Origin: Winogradskyella sp. MH6
GTDB taxonomy: Bacteria > Bacteroidota > Bacteroidia > Flavobacteriales > Flavobacteriaceae
Assembly: GCF_022810765.1 (NCBI RefSeq)
Contig: NZ_CP094494.1
Location: 2,852,001 to 2,916,000 of the forward strand
Length of the DNA: 64,000 nt
Reading direction: 5' to 3'
Shown: piece by piece, positions 9,293 through 18,379 of the stretch
How the letters are laid out: each line of letters starts with the position of its first letter
Numbering within the stretch: the first letter of the stretch is position 1
Position numbers and translations under genes: made by a program
Notes under the pieces: model-generated
The model's input: only the letters and a program-made list of their open reading frames with translations
Told to the model about the DNA's origin: nothing
The model's database searches: none

Positions 9293-10411
9293 TTAGTTAT
9301 TTAGCATTACTGGCATTACTAGCATAGTTACATGCTCACCTTCATCTAACCCATCAACTGGAGTTAAAATACCAGCTCTGTTTGGTAAACTCATTTCTAA
9401 CTGAACATCATCAGAGCTTAAGTTATTAATCATTTCTGTTAAGAAGCGAGAGTTAAAACCAATTTGCATATCGTCACCTTGGTAATCACATGTTAATCGT
9501 TCTTCTGCTTTGTTGCTGTAATCAACATCTTCGGCAGAGATATTTAACTCAGCACCAGCAATTTTTAAACGGATTTGATGCGTTGTTTTATTAGAGAAAA
9601 TACTAACACGACGAACAGAATTCAAAAATTGTGTTCTTGCAATAACAAGTTTGTTTGGATTTTCCTTAGGAATTACCGCTTCGTAGTTTGGATATTTACC
9701 ATCAATTAAACGGCAAATTAACACAGAATTATCAAAGGTAAACTTAGCGTTAGATTCGTTATATTCTACTAAAACGTCTTCCTCATTTCCTGCTAAAATT
9801 CCTTTTAAAAGATTTAAAGGTTTTTTAGGCATTATAAATTCAGCAGATTCTGTTGCGCTGACGTCATCTCTAGTATATTTTACCAATTTATGAGCATCTG
9901 TAGCTACAAAGGTTAAATTATCTTGAGAGAACTGAAAAAACACACCACTCATTACAGGTCTTAAATCATCATTACCTGCAGCAAAAATAGTTTTGCTAAT
10001 TGCTGTAGCAAGAATGTCTCCCATTATGGTTGTTTTGCTGGCATCTTCTACAGAAACAGCATTTGGGAATTCAGCACCATCAGCATAAGCTAAAGCATAT
10101 TTACCATGATTAGAACTGATTTCTACGGTATTGTTTTCTTCAACCACAAACGTTAATGGTTGCTCAGGAAACGTCTTTAACGTATCTAATAATAAGCGCG
10201 CTGGTAAAGCAATGCTACCTTCAGAATCACTTTCTACATCAATTGTAGAAGACATTGTTGTTTCTAAATCACTAGCCGAAATCGTAAGTTTCGATTGGCT
10301 TAATTCAAATAAGAAATTATCTAAAATAGGTAATGTGTTACTGTTATTAATAACACCTCCTAATACTTGAAGTTGTTTGAGTAAATATGTACTTGAAACT
10401 ATGAATTTCAT
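9293..10411 (-). CDS. dnaN: DNA polymerase III beta subunit (sliding clamp)
   Basis: Ring-shaped processivity clamp of the replicative polymerase, acting as a dimer around DNA. The 372 residues match the family length and divide into three clamp folds of about 120 residues. Recognisable stretches are SKTIFAAGNDDLRPVMSGV, FVATDAHKLVKYTRDD and, near the C-terminus, EMSLPNRAGILTPVDG. The C-terminal VTMLVMPVMLNN corresponds to the usual MPM(R/L) ending. It has its own likely promoter upstream and terminator downstream, so it is transcribed apart from gldG. dnaA is not nearby, as is common in Bacteroidota. Confidence 0.97.
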   Translation of the reverse strand: MKFIVSSTYLLKQLQVLGGVINNSNTLPILDNFLFELSQSKLTISASDLETTMSSTIDVESDSEGSIALPARLLLDTLKTFPEQPLTFVVEENNTVEISSNHGKYALAYADGAEFPNAVSVEDASKTTIMGDILATAISKTIFAAGNDDLRPVMSGVFFQFSQDNLTFVATDAHKLVKYTRDDVSATESAEFIMPKKPLNLLKGILAGNEEDVLVEYNESNAKFTFDNSVLICRLIDGKYPNYEAVIPKENPNKLVIARTQFLNSVRRVSIFSNKTTHQIRLKIAGAELNISAEDVDYSNKAEERLTCDYQGDDMQIGFNSRFLTEMINNLSSDDVQLEMSLPNRAGILTPVDGLDEGEHVTMLVMPVMLNN

Positions 10412-10451
10412 GCTTAAAATGTAAAATTTTTAAAATTTAAAACGTATCCTA

Positions 10452-10459
10452 CAAATATA
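10452..10459 (-). promoter_or_regulatory. Probable dnaN promoter -7 box
   Basis: Read on the minus strand this is TATATTTG, a full match to TAnnTTTG, about 40 bases before the dnaN ATG. A TTTG lies about 24 bases further upstream, slightly wider than the usual spacing to a -33 box. Confidence 0.5.
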
Positions 10460-10501
10460 TCTTAATAGAAGGGTTTTGTAAAACAAACTTATTAACAAAT
10501 T

Positions 10502-12166
10502 CTAGGTGTATTTCTTCTTTCTGAAGAAGTTAAAAGCCAAACCAAAAAGACCAAGTAGTGCCAATGGTAATGCAATGTTTAAGAGCTGCCAACTACTGCT
10601 TTCTTCCTTTATTTTATCTTCATCAAGGTAAGCAACGCTTATTTCTTTGGCTCTAATGTTTATAAGTCCTGTGTCGTCTAAAAGATAATTTACCGTGTTA
10701 AGCAAGAATTCTTTATTACCATAAAGAAAGCCTCTATAATCTACACCGAGTTCTAATGGTCTTCTTTGTCTAACATCATTTTTTATAATGTCACCATCTG
10801 CAATAACTACCATTTTGGTAGATATACTTTTAGATTGAAAGTTCTTCACCTTAAAAGGTAAAATACGTTGGTCGTATACAGAGGTAAATTCACCCTCTAA
10901 TAAAACAGCCAAATTTTGTGGGCCAGAATTATATAAACTCTCATCGGGAGATTTGGTAACATCATTTAGAGATATACCAGTTGGTACACCTTCTAATCTA
11001 GATTTAGGGGAACTTTGAAGCAGTATTGTTTTATCAACATCATTTTTAAGTGTGTCTATAGGACTTGTAAAATCAAATCTAACAAGCTCTAAGTTTTTAG
11101 TTATAGGATGGTCTTGATTTGATGCTGCTAATGGTGCATATTGCCATTGAATTGGTTGCAATTGTGCTTGGCTACCTTCACCTATAGCTAACATAATGGG
11201 AGCAGAGTAGAGGTCTTTTACCAAACTAGGATTTACCCTTACACCATATTTAAAAAAGAAATCATTAAGGTTAAGATCTCGCATGATAGAAACAGAAGAG
11301 CCAGAATTATTATACAGACTATCCTTATCCATAATAACAGATTCGGTAAGCCATAAGCTTTTGCCACCTCTCATGGTATACTGATCGAGTACCAGTTTTT
11401 CTTCTTCAGAAAAAGCTTGAGTTGGTTTAGCAACAACTATTAAATCGTATTGCTTAAGTTTATCTAAAGTACCTTGAGGATTAGAACTAACACTATCTAA
11501 AGTAAACGGAGCAATTTTGTAGTAAGATTGAGCGGTTTGGAGAAAGTCTGCTATATTTATATCAGCGAGTTCTCCATTGCCTTTTAAAACCGCAATGGTT
11601 TTGGATTTTGAATTTACAAGCTTGCTAAAAGCATCCGCAAAAGCATATTCTAAACCTTGTACTGAGTTATTGATTTGTTCTGATAGATCTTGAGTAATGC
11701 TCTTTTTTAATAACGGGATTTTTACCGTCTGACCTTTATAGCTGGCAAATGCCCAAGGAAAAATAATCTCTTGTGTTACTTTACCAGTGCTATTATCTGT
11801 GTTAATATAGGGTTCTAATCCTGTGCGTGTAAGTTCAGCAATAATTTGTTCTCTGGTAGATTCATCTTCAATTGGGTCGATGTAGTTAACCCTAATGTTA
11901 TTGGTTTTAAGTTGAAATTCTTCAATGATTTGACGTACTTCGGTTTGAAGTAGTCTAAATTCTGAAGGAAATTCACCTTCTAAAAAGATATCAATTACTA
12001 ATGGAGAATCTATTTTATCTATAATAGTATTTGTGGCATCAGATAATGTATAGCGTTTATCCTTTGTTAAATCAAAACGACCATATACCGAACTCGATAT
12101 AGCGTTTACTATTACGAGCCCAGCCAATACAATGAGTATGTAAATTAGACTTTTATTCTTTTTCAT
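10502..12166 (-). CDS. gldG: Gliding motility ABC transporter subunit GldG
   Basis: The 554-residue GldG family protein, predicted partner of GldF in an ABC complex needed for gliding in Flavobacterium. It has an N-terminal membrane anchor (residues 7-25) followed by the family signature FDLTKDKRYTLSDAT, a large periplasmic region of the ABC-type uncharacterised transport fold (with NIRVNYIDPIEDES and ADGDIIKNDV), and a C-terminal helix (about 525-545) before a basic tail. The ATPase (GldA) is not in the window. Its start overlaps the preceding small gene by 14 bases, so the two are translationally coupled. In most relatives gldG follows gldF directly. Confidence 0.94.
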   Translation of the reverse strand: MKKNKSLIYILIVLAGLVIVNAISSSVYGRFDLTKDKRYTLSDATNTIIDKIDSPLVIDIFLEGEFPSEFRLLQTEVRQIIEEFQLKTNNIRVNYIDPIEDESTREQIIAELTRTGLEPYINTDNSTGKVTQEIIFPWAFASYKGQTVKIPLLKKSITQDLSEQINNSVQGLEYAFADAFSKLVNSKSKTIAVLKGNGELADINIADFLQTAQSYYKIAPFTLDSVSSNPQGTLDKLKQYDLIVVAKPTQAFSEEEKLVLDQYTMRGGKSLWLTESVIMDKDSLYNNSGSSVSIMRDLNLNDFFFKYGVRVNPSLVKDLYSAPIMLAIGEGSQAQLQPIQWQYAPLAASNQDHPITKNLELVRFDFTSPIDTLKNDVDKTILLQSSPKSRLEGVPTGISLNDVTKSPDESLYNSGPQNLAVLLEGEFTSVYDQRILPFKVKNFQSKSISTKMVVIADGDIIKNDVRQRRPLELGVDYRGFLYGNKEFLLNTVNYLLDDTGLINIRAKEISVAYLDEDKIKEESSSWQLLNIALPLALLGLFGLAFNFFRKKKYT

Positions 12167-12653
12167 TGCTCTCGTATGAAATTTCTTCTTGATAATGCCT
12201 TAATTCTTTAACTTTACCATCCTTAAAAATGACTTCTACACATTCTTTTTCACCGTTAAATGCTCCTGGTTCAATACCTAAAGCATAGTTCCATTTATTA
12301 TTGTCGTGATTTTTTAAACTATCACTCCATGTTAGCCATTCGTATTTTCCTAGAAGGGAAGTAATTTTTTCTTTTGGGACTCCTATAAGTGTATCAGATT
12401 CAATTGTATAGTCAATCATTTCGTAGCGTAGAGCTGGTTTTTCAATCCATGCTTCACTATCAAAATATTTCTGGTGATGGTAATTACTAACAATATTTAC
12501 AAACGGATAAAACAAATAGAAATACACAAAAGGTGTTAAAATTAGGCTTATCAATCCTGTCAGCCATTTGCGTTTGTCTACAGTATTCAAAAACAAAAAG
12601 AGTAGTATAAAAACTACTAACATAAATATGACTAAAAAAGGTGTTATAATCAT
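12153..12653 (-). CDS. Unknown membrane protein between gldF and gldG, possible BamE-like domain
   Basis: I do not recognise this 166-residue protein as a known gliding component. It has two hydrophobic segments (about 4-22 and 32-52) and then a soluble domain (about 75-160). That domain reads like a small SmpA/BamE fold: a DTLIGVPKEKITSLLGKYEW stretch resembling the family's 'GMskeqVxxLLG', a tryptophan-tyrosine strand (KWNYALG) and a closing strand (VEVIFKDGKVKEL). The gene overlaps gldF by 4 bases (ATGA) and gldG by 14, so it is made together with both. The BamE-like reading is inference from pattern alone. Confidence 0.6.
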   Translation of the reverse strand: MIITPFLVIFMLVVFILLFLFLNTVDKRKWLTGLISLILTPFVYFYLFYPFVNIVSNYHHQKYFDSEAWIEKPALRYEMIDYTIESDTLIGVPKEKITSLLGKYEWLTWSDSLKNHDNNKWNYALGIEPGAFNGEKECVEVIFKDGKVKELRHYQEEISYESNEKE

Positions 12654-13372
12654 TGTTTCTGAATTCTAAGTTTTGTGAATATTAAAAAGGCCAAAGCGAT
12701 GCTTATAAAATAAACTAAATCTCTAGTGTCAATAACACCACGACTCATACTGTTGTAATGCGCAGACATACCGAGATTTTCCATATACACTAAATCTCCA
12801 AAAACATTGTAGTTTGAAAGCCCTTCGAAACCAAAATACATAAAGAAGCATATAAAAACAGCAATGATAAACGTAACGATTTGATTATCTGAAAGCGTTG
12901 ATGCAAAAACTCCAATGGCTGTATATGCAGCAATGAGGAATAATAGCCCAAAGTAAGATCCAATGGTGCTTCCCATATCTAAATTACCTTCTGGATTACC
13001 TAATTGGTAAACAGTATATACATATAAAAGTGTTGGAATTAATGCCAATAAAATGAGAATAAAAGCACCAAAATATTTGCCCAACACAATTTGAAAATAA
13101 GAAATAGGTTTGGTGACTAATAGCTCTAAAGTACCTTGCTTTTTCTCATCACTAAAACTACGCATGGTTACAGCAGGAACTAAAAAGATAAGAATCCATG
13201 GTGCTAATAGAAAGAACGAGGATAAGCTTGCGACACCATTATTAAAAATATTGAAATCACCTTTAAATACCCATAAAAACAAACCGTTTAATAATAAAAA
13301 CACACCAATGACCAAATAACCAATTGGCGAGGCGAAGAAGGTGTTTATTTCTTTTTTTAGTATTGCGAACAT
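12650..13372 (-). CDS. gldF: Gliding motility ABC transporter permease GldF
   Basis: A 240-residue permease with about six membrane helices. The family pattern is clear: FFASPIGYLVIGVFLLLNGLF at the N-terminus, the loop VTMRSFSDEKKQGTLELLVTKP (about residues 66-87), and a C-terminal hydrophobic pair. GldF and GldG form the membrane part of the ABC complex known from Flavobacterium johnsoniae gliding. The gene sits six bases after an unknown lipoprotein gene and is coupled downstream to the small gene and gldG. Confidence 0.95.
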   Translation of the reverse strand: MFAILKKEINTFFASPIGYLVIGVFLLLNGLFLWVFKGDFNIFNNGVASLSSFFLLAPWILIFLVPAVTMRSFSDEKKQGTLELLVTKPISYFQIVLGKYFGAFILILLALIPTLLYVYTVYQLGNPEGNLDMGSTIGSYFGLLFLIAAYTAIGVFASTLSDNQIVTFIIAVFICFFMYFGFEGLSNYNVFGDLVYMENLGMSAHYNSMSRGVIDTRDLVYFISIALAFLIFTKLRIQKQ

Positions 13373-13378
13373 ACTTAT

Positions 13379-13876
13379 CTAGTAATCAAATATATTTTTA
13401 CTTATAAATTTGTTTATTAATTCAGTGTCAGAACTAACAGGTTTTCTAGTGCTCAAGTTAACTCTAATAAATGGGTAACAACTTCCACCATCCAAAACAT
13501 TACCAATTATGTCTTTTTTCCAATTGCCAATTTCTTTAGGCTTGTTTGTTGGATTGCACATAAAAGATATTTCTACAATCTTATTCATATTATCATCATA
13601 ATGCGCAAAATATTGTCTTACGTAGGTATTGTGTTCTAATCTTTTCCTTCCTTTAAGACCTAAGTAATCGGCTTTTAATTCTCTATAATACTTAAGGGTT
13701 TTAATATCTTTTTCTATAATATTTTCTATCTCTCTTACTTCAGTGTGACTTAATTCAAAATAAGATTCATCATCATATACTGTTGTAAATATTGCATATT
13801 CATCACCAGATATTATCCCTGTTTTATTTCCGCAGCTTAAAGTTAAAAACAGTAAAAAAAAAGCGATTTTTTTCAT
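13379..13876 (-). CDS. Unknown lipoprotein upstream of gldF
   Basis: A 165-residue protein with a lipoprotein signal: MKKIAFFLLFLTLSC places the lipidated cysteine at residue 15. The mature part is mixed alpha/beta with many acidic residues and an ELSHTEVREIENIIEKDIK helix (about 41-60). I know of no family or function. It overlaps the ABM-fold gene by 4 bases (ATGA) and ends six bases before gldF, so it belongs to the same transcript. It is not part of the usual gliding gene set as I know it. Confidence 0.6.
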   Translation of the reverse strand: MKKIAFFLLFLTLSCGNKTGIISGDEYAIFTTVYDDESYFELSHTEVREIENIIEKDIKTLKYYRELKADYLGLKGRKRLEHNTYVRQYFAHYDDNMNKIVEISFMCNPTNKPKEIGNWKKDIIGNVLDGGSCYPFIRVNLSTRKPVSSDTELINKFISKNIFDY

Positions 13877-14169
13877 TTTAAACTTACCAGTTTATCCACA
13901 CTCCAAGCTTCAGGTTTAGCATTAAACAGAGGTTTGGTTTTGGCCCAGACACTTTTAAATAAATCAGAATGTCTGTAATTATTCAAATCGTTTTCAGACT
14001 TCCAATAACTATACGTAAAAAAGATGTTGGTATTGTTCTTATCGCGATATAATTCTAAAAAATTACAACCTTCAAACGCTCTTATTTTATCTTTATTAGC
14101 TTCAAAATTAGCCAAGAATTCTTCAATCTTAGACGGTTCAAAACTCATTTTTACAATTCTTACTAACAC
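13873..14169 (-). CDS. ABM-fold (antibiotic biosynthesis monooxygenase-like) protein
   Basis: A 98-residue protein of the dimeric alpha/beta-barrel ABM family. The pattern is MLVRIVKMSFEPSKIEEFL at the start, then EGCNFLELYRDKNN and FFTYSYWKSENDLNNYRHSDLF. Family members are heme-degrading, quinol-oxidising or of unknown role, and the sequence alone does not choose between them. It starts three bases after the SAM hydrolase gene and overlaps the lipoprotein gene, inside the run that leads into gldF. Association of this small gene with the gliding operon is common in Flavobacteriaceae. Confidence 0.8.
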   Translation of the reverse strand: MLVRIVKMSFEPSKIEEFLANFEANKDKIRAFEGCNFLELYRDKNNTNIFFTYSYWKSENDLNNYRHSDLFKSVWAKTKPLFNAKPEAWSVDKLVSLK

Positions 14170-14172
14170 TAC

Positions 14173-15009
14173 TTAAGATTTTAAAAAGTTTACCGTTACT
14201 GTATCCATTGTTTTTAATCCCATAAGGGTTGAAGCACTGCCAACAGTACTGCAATTACTTTTATAAACAGCGATTTCTAAATAACCAGACGAATTGAAAA
14301 CCACTAGGCCTTTGCCTTCATCATTTCGTTTAGATTCTTCAATTTCAAAATTTACTATATCACTATATCTGCCATATATTTTAGTAAACTTATGGTTGCG
14401 TGCATAGATTTCGTATGCACGAGTTTTCTGTATATCTTCAAAAAACTTCTTTTTTATGTTTGTAACAACGTTACCATAATTATCTATGTATATAACACTT
14501 CCTATAATTTGATTTTTGTCATCATTCACAAATGGATTCAAATTTTTTATAGGCTTAATAGTGTTAATAACTTTTCCAATAACCTCAAGCGTACCTCCTC
14601 TGGCAATATGGCAAGCGACTTTTACAAAGACATCGAGAACCGGGAAATTAGTTTCAATCTTATCATGAATATTAATCTCAACAATTTTCTCTGGAGCTAT
14701 TTCTGAGCAAATCATGCTCATTATACCATTGTTGGCACATATAAAGTAATGGTCATCTAACTTAACTGCAATGTGCTTATTTTCAGGGCTTAACTCAGAA
14801 TCAATTCCTACAATATGAATTGTTCCTTTTGGAAAACTACTGTAAGCATTTTGAATGATATAAGCCGCTTCAGAAATATTAAAAGGGGAAACAGAATGGG
14901 ATACATCTACGATTCTAACCTCAGGTAATTCACTATAAATAGCTCCTTTAATCGCACCAGCAAAGTGATCTTTTTCTCCAAAATCAGTGGTTAAAGTGAT
15001 AATTGCCAT
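14173..15009 (-). CDS. SAM hydrolase / SAM hydroxide adenosyltransferase (DUF62)
   Basis: A 278-residue member of the chlorinase/fluorinase-like DUF62 family. In most bacteria these enzymes split S-adenosylmethionine into adenosine and methionine using water. Signatures are ITLTTDFGEKDHFAGAIKG at the N-terminus, VDVSHSVSPFNISEAAYI, and the C-terminal domain with IGSVIYIDNYGNVVTNI and FNSSGYLEIAV. Halogenation is not expected from such a standard sequence. It is the first gene of a minus-strand run of six genes ending in gldG and diverges from phoH across 121 bases. Confidence 0.88.
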   Translation of the reverse strand: MAIITLTTDFGEKDHFAGAIKGAIYSELPEVRIVDVSHSVSPFNISEAAYIIQNAYSSFPKGTIHIVGIDSELSPENKHIAVKLDDHYFICANNGIMSMICSEIAPEKIVEINIHDKIETNFPVLDVFVKVACHIARGGTLEVIGKVINTIKPIKNLNPFVNDDKNQIIGSVIYIDNYGNVVTNIKKKFFEDIQKTRAYEIYARNHKFTKIYGRYSDIVNFEIEESKRNDEGKGLVVFNSSGYLEIAVYKSNCSTVGSASTLMGLKTMDTVTVNFLKS

Positions 15010-15055
15010 GGATTAATTGTTGATATTTTTTTTAGAATTGAGGTTGTAAAATTGT

Positions 15056-15063
15056 TAGATTTG
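15056..15063 (+). promoter_or_regulatory. Probable phoH-purC promoter -7 box
   Basis: TAGATTTG fits TAnnTTTG in the divergent region between the SAM hydrolase and phoH genes, leaving a leader of about 60 bases. The -33 element is unclear. Confidence 0.45.
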
Positions 15064-15130
15064 TTTGTACACAATCGTTACACAAAACTAAGAAAAGAAA
15101 ACAGATTAACACACTAAATTAATTAGCCTT

Positions 15131-16084
15131 TTGAACGAACTTATTCTAGAATTAGAAGAAATTACCCCAAAAGAATTCTTCGGTGCCCAAAATGCCAACA
15201 TTGAACTACTAAAAAAATACTTCCCTAAACTGAAAATCGTTGCTCGTGGTAACAAAATTAAAGCCTATGGTGATGAAGATTTACTAGAGGAGTTTGATAC
15301 ACGTATGATGATGCTAATGAAGCATTTTGGTAAGTACAACAAGCTTGATGAAAATGTGATTGAGCGTATATTAACAAGTAACAGTAGCGAAGATTATTCT
15401 ACTTCTGCTTCAAGTGGTGAAGTTATTGTACATGGTGTAGGTGGTAAGCTGATAAAAGCACAAACGGTTAATCAAAGAAAACTGGTAGAAAGCATACGTA
15501 ATAATGATATGGTTTTTGCTATTGGTCCTGCTGGTACAGGTAAGACCTATACAGGTGTAGCGTTGGCTGTACAAGCACTAAAGAATAAAGAAGTAAAACG
15601 AATTATACTAACTAGACCAGCTGTTGAAGCTGGAGAGAATTTAGGGTTTTTGCCTGGTGATCTTAAAGAAAAGTTAGATCCATATATGCAACCTTTATAC
15701 GATGCTTTGCGCGATATGATTCCACACGAAAAACTCGAAAGTCATATTGAAAAAGGTATTATACAAATTGCACCATTAGCTTTTATGCGTGGTCGTACAT
15801 TAGATAATGCTTTTGTAATTTTAGATGAAGGTCAGAATACAACGCATGCACAAATGAAAATGTTCTTAACACGTATGGGTAAAAACGCCAAGTTTCTTTT
15901 AACAGGAGATCCTGGTCAGGTAGATTTACCACGTCGTACCATTTCTGGTTTAAAAGAAGCTTTATTGGTTCTTAAAAACATTGAAGGTATTGGTATGGTT
16001 TATTTGGATGATAAAGATGTCATTCGTCATAAATTAGTTAAGAAAGTAATTGCTGCATATAAAAGTATAGAAAACAGAGATTAA
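15131..16084 (+). CDS. PhoH-family ATPase
   Basis: A 317-residue PhoH-like P-loop protein. It has an N-terminal domain (about 1-105, [19 protein letters not shown]), Walker A GPAGTGKT (about 137-144), an acidic Walker [11 protein letters not shown], and the sensor-like [12 protein letters not shown]. PhoH proteins are ATPases linked to RNA metabolism. The precise substrate is not known. The start codon is TTG: the residues after it ([20 protein letters not shown]) match the family N-terminus, and no ATG is available nearby. The stop codon overlaps the purC start by one base (TAATG), indicating translational coupling. Confidence 0.93.
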   Translation: MNELILELEEITPKEFFGAQNANIELLKKYFPKLKIVARGNKIKAYGDEDLLEEFDTRMMMLMKHFGKYNKLDENVIERILTSNSSEDYSTSASSGEVIVHGVGGKLIKAQTVNQRKLVESIRNNDMVFAIGPAGTGKTYTGVALAVQALKNKEVKRIILTRPAVEAGENLGFLPGDLKEKLDPYMQPLYDALRDMIPHEKLESHIEKGIIQIAPLAFMRGRTLDNAFVILDEGQNTTHAQMKMFLTRMGKNAKFLLTGDPGQVDLPRRTISGLKEALLVLKNIEGIGMVYLDDKDVIRHKLVKKVIAAYKSIENRD

Positions 16085-17040
16085 TGAGTCAGAATAATAC
16101 TATAACGGACACAAACTTTAATTTTCCAAATCAAAAAAGTGTTTATAAAGGAAAAGTAAGAGAAGTTTATAACATAGACGATGAGCAATTGGTAATGATT
16201 GCTACTGACAGATTAAGTGCTTTTGATGTTGTGATGCCTAAAGGAATACCTTATAAAGGGCAAATTCTCAACCAGATTGCAACCAAAATGATGAAAGATA
16301 CTGAAGATTTGGTGCCAAATTGGTTAGTGGCAACACCAGACCCTAACGTTGCGGTAGGTGATTTATGTGAACCTTTTAAGGTTGAAATGGTCATAAGAGG
16401 TTATATGTCTGGTCATGCGGCACGCGAATATAAATCAGGTAAACGTTTGCTTTGTGGAGTCCCTATGCCTGAAGGAATGAAGGAAAATGATAAATTTCCA
16501 GAACCGATTATAACTCCTGCTACAAAAGCAGAAATGGGAGACCATGATGAGGATATTTCAAAAGAAGATATACTTAAACGTGGTATCGTTTCAAAAGAAG
16601 ACTATGAGGTTCTTGAAGATTATACCAGAAAGTTGTTTCAACGCGGTACTGAAATTGCTGAGAAGCGAGGCTTAATTCTTGTTGATACAAAATACGAATT
16701 TGGAAAAACCAAGGATGGAAAAATTGTTTTGATTGATGAAATCCATACACCAGATTCTTCACGTTATTTCTATGCATACGGTTACCAAGAACGTCAAGAT
16801 AAAGGTGAAGCTCAAAAACAGCTATCTAAAGAGTTTGTACGCCAATGGTTGATTTCTAATGGTTTTCAAGGTAAAGAAGGTCAAGAAGTGCCATTTATGA
16901 GCGATGAATACATAGAAACTGTAAGTGAGCGTTATATTGAGTTATACGAAAACATTACTGGTGAAACTTTTGTAAAAGCGGATGTATCTGATATTCAGAG
17001 TAGGATAGAGGCTAATGTTTTAGAGTATTTAACTAGTTAA
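16084..17040 (+). CDS. purC: Phosphoribosylaminoimidazole-succinocarboxamide synthase
   Basis: Catalyses the ATP-dependent joining of aspartate to CAIR in purine synthesis. The 318-residue protein shows the SAICAR synthetase motifs: [49 protein letters not shown] and the signature [12 protein letters not shown]. It is the longer Bacteroidota/yeast-like form rather than the form of about 240 residues found in Escherichia. It is coupled to phoH by a TAATG overlap. Its 3' end overlaps the convergent DinB gene by four bases, with no terminator between them. Confidence 0.97.
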   Translation: MSQNNTITDTNFNFPNQKSVYKGKVREVYNIDDEQLVMIATDRLSAFDVVMPKGIPYKGQILNQIATKMMKDTEDLVPNWLVATPDPNVAVGDLCEPFKVEMVIRGYMSGHAAREYKSGKRLLCGVPMPEGMKENDKFPEPIITPATKAEMGDHDEDISKEDILKRGIVSKEDYEVLEDYTRKLFQRGTEIAEKRGLILVDTKYEFGKTKDGKIVLIDEIHTPDSSRYFYAYGYQERQDKGEAQKQLSKEFVRQWLISNGFQGKEGQEVPFMSDEYIETVSERYIELYENITGETFVKADVSDIQSRIEANVLEYLTS

Positions 17041-17561
17041 TATTTAGTTTTCAAAATCTCTGTATGGTGCTCAACATGATGCGCTGTCCACATTATAATC
17101 TCACGAATTGGCATTTTGCCCATTAATGGATGTGGTAAGATTAACTTGTCTAAGTTTTTATCACTTATCTTTTTTGTTTTGTATTTCAGTTTTTTGCTTT
17201 CGGTTTGCAATCTATTGAGGATGTATTGCTTTTCGTTAATTTCAGGAACCTTCATGTTTTGAGAGCCTTTGAACGTTTTTCCTTTAGCATCTTTTAATCG
17301 CTCTTCATAACGATTAACAATAGTATCATAATCTCTAACCGGTCTGTTGGCTTTTCCGAATTTATAGCGAATTAAAAATTTAGGGAGACTTAAGGCATTG
17401 TTGAGAGGAACAATACTTTGTAGCAAATGAAGTGCTTGCTGCCCTTGTGTCCATTTACCTTCGGGACCTTGAGTCCAAGCATCGTTTTGTTGTTGTTCTA
17501 ACCAGTGAATTAACTCAGAATGCTTAGCATCGATAAGCTCAGCAATTTCTTCTTTATCCAT
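17037..17561 (-). CDS. DinB-family four-helix protein
   Basis: A 174-residue protein of the DinB/YfiT-like metal-binding four-helix bundle superfamily. The likely metal ligands are the histidine in QALHLLQS (about 44) and the pair in TAHHVEHH near residues 160-165. Members act as thiol-dependent S-transferases or are of unknown role. The enzymatic substrate cannot be read here. It stands alone on the minus strand, converging on purC. Confidence 0.75.
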   Translation of the reverse strand: MDKEEIAELIDAKHSELIHWLEQQQNDAWTQGPEGKWTQGQQALHLLQSIVPLNNALSLPKFLIRYKFGKANRPVRDYDTIVNRYEERLKDAKGKTFKGSQNMKVPEINEKQYILNRLQTESKKLKYKTKKISDKNLDKLILPHPLMGKMPIREIIMWTAHHVEHHTEILKTKY

Positions 17562-17623
17562 AAGAGTTGATTTTAGATAAAGAAAAGATAGGGATTTTTG
17601 TTGAATGTTTATTCAGCAGTTAA

Positions 17624-18379
17624 TTATTCTTCTTCCTTTTCCTGAACAACAATTTTGTCTTTTTTAAAGATAGGTACTAAGTAAGATATATTAAAGCCAA
17701 AGCCAACACCAAAACGACCACTGTCGTAGGTGCGATTAAAACCAGGTATGTATAGATTTTCAAAATTATCTGGTGCTGTTTCGGTAATTAAGCCTTTAAG
17801 TTGTGCATTGATACCTGCGTAAAAATTATTAAATATTTCAGCTTTTATACCAATAATAATTTCTGCCCAAATTGCTGTAAGACCAGAAAACTCTGTGCCT
17901 TCTTCAACGGTAAACTGTTCATTCCAATATTGGTTGTAAACATTGTAGATATCGTAACTATTCAAGGTTTGACTAAATGTACTGGCACCACCTCTAAAAC
18001 CAACATAGATCATATTTTCCATATCTAGCCAGTTTTTGTAGAAGTTAAGGTCAATTCCTCCTTTAAAATAGCTTCCTTTGGTAGTGTTGCTTAAAACTTC
18101 GTTCTCAATGGTACGCTCTTCATTTCCAATTTCACCAGCCAGATATATTTTTTTGGTTAGACGATAGTCTCCCATAATTTCAATACCTGTGTAGTTGTCA
18201 TCAAAAAAAGTCCTTGCTAATTTACTGAGGTCAGTACCTAAACGCAGTCCGTATTTTTGTTTATAAATTAAGGTGTCTTTTACGGTTTTCTTTTCTTCCT
18301 GAGCCATTGCTATTGTAGAAAACAATAACAACAGAATAATACTTTTAATGTAAGATGCGTACATGTACTGTGTTTTCAT
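17624..18379 (-). CDS. DUF6048 outer-membrane-type protein
   Basis: A 251-residue protein with a signal peptide (about 1-26, ending IAMAQ) and amphipathic strands typical of a small beta-barrel: YGLRLGTDLSKLARTFF, YFKGGIDLNFYKNW, GRFGVGFGFNISYLVP. It matches the DUF6048 family found in Flavobacteriaceae. Function is unknown. Its start overlaps the end of the DUF6452 gene by 35 bases, and the pair follows the RNA methyltransferase gene. The C-terminus is a short charged tail (KDKIVVQEKEEE), unlike a classical barrel end, so it may sit on the membrane rather than span it. Confidence 0.7.
   Translation of the reverse strand: MKTQYMYASYIKSIILLLLFSTIAMAQEEKKTVKDTLIYKQKYGLRLGTDLSKLARTFFDDNYTGIEIMGDYRLTKKIYLAGEIGNEERTIENEVLSNTTKGSYFKGGIDLNFYKNWLDMENMIYVGFRGGASTFSQTLNSYDIYNVYNQYWNEQFTVEEGTEFSGLTAIWAEIIIGIKAEIFNNFYAGINAQLKGLITETAPDNFENLYIPGFNRTYDSGRFGVGFGFNISYLVPIFKKDKIVVQEKEEE

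Noticed and set aside
14392..14706. 104-residue open frame opposite the SAM hydrolase gene
   Set aside because: It lies wholly inside a well-supported gene on the other strand, is very rich in Ile, Asn, Tyr and Phe, and has no family features; it is a shadow of low-GC coding sequence.
14173..15009. Possible halogenating enzyme (fluorinase/chlorinase)
   Set aside because: The sequence is a standard DUF62 protein next to housekeeping genes; a SAM hydrolase is the ordinary reading.
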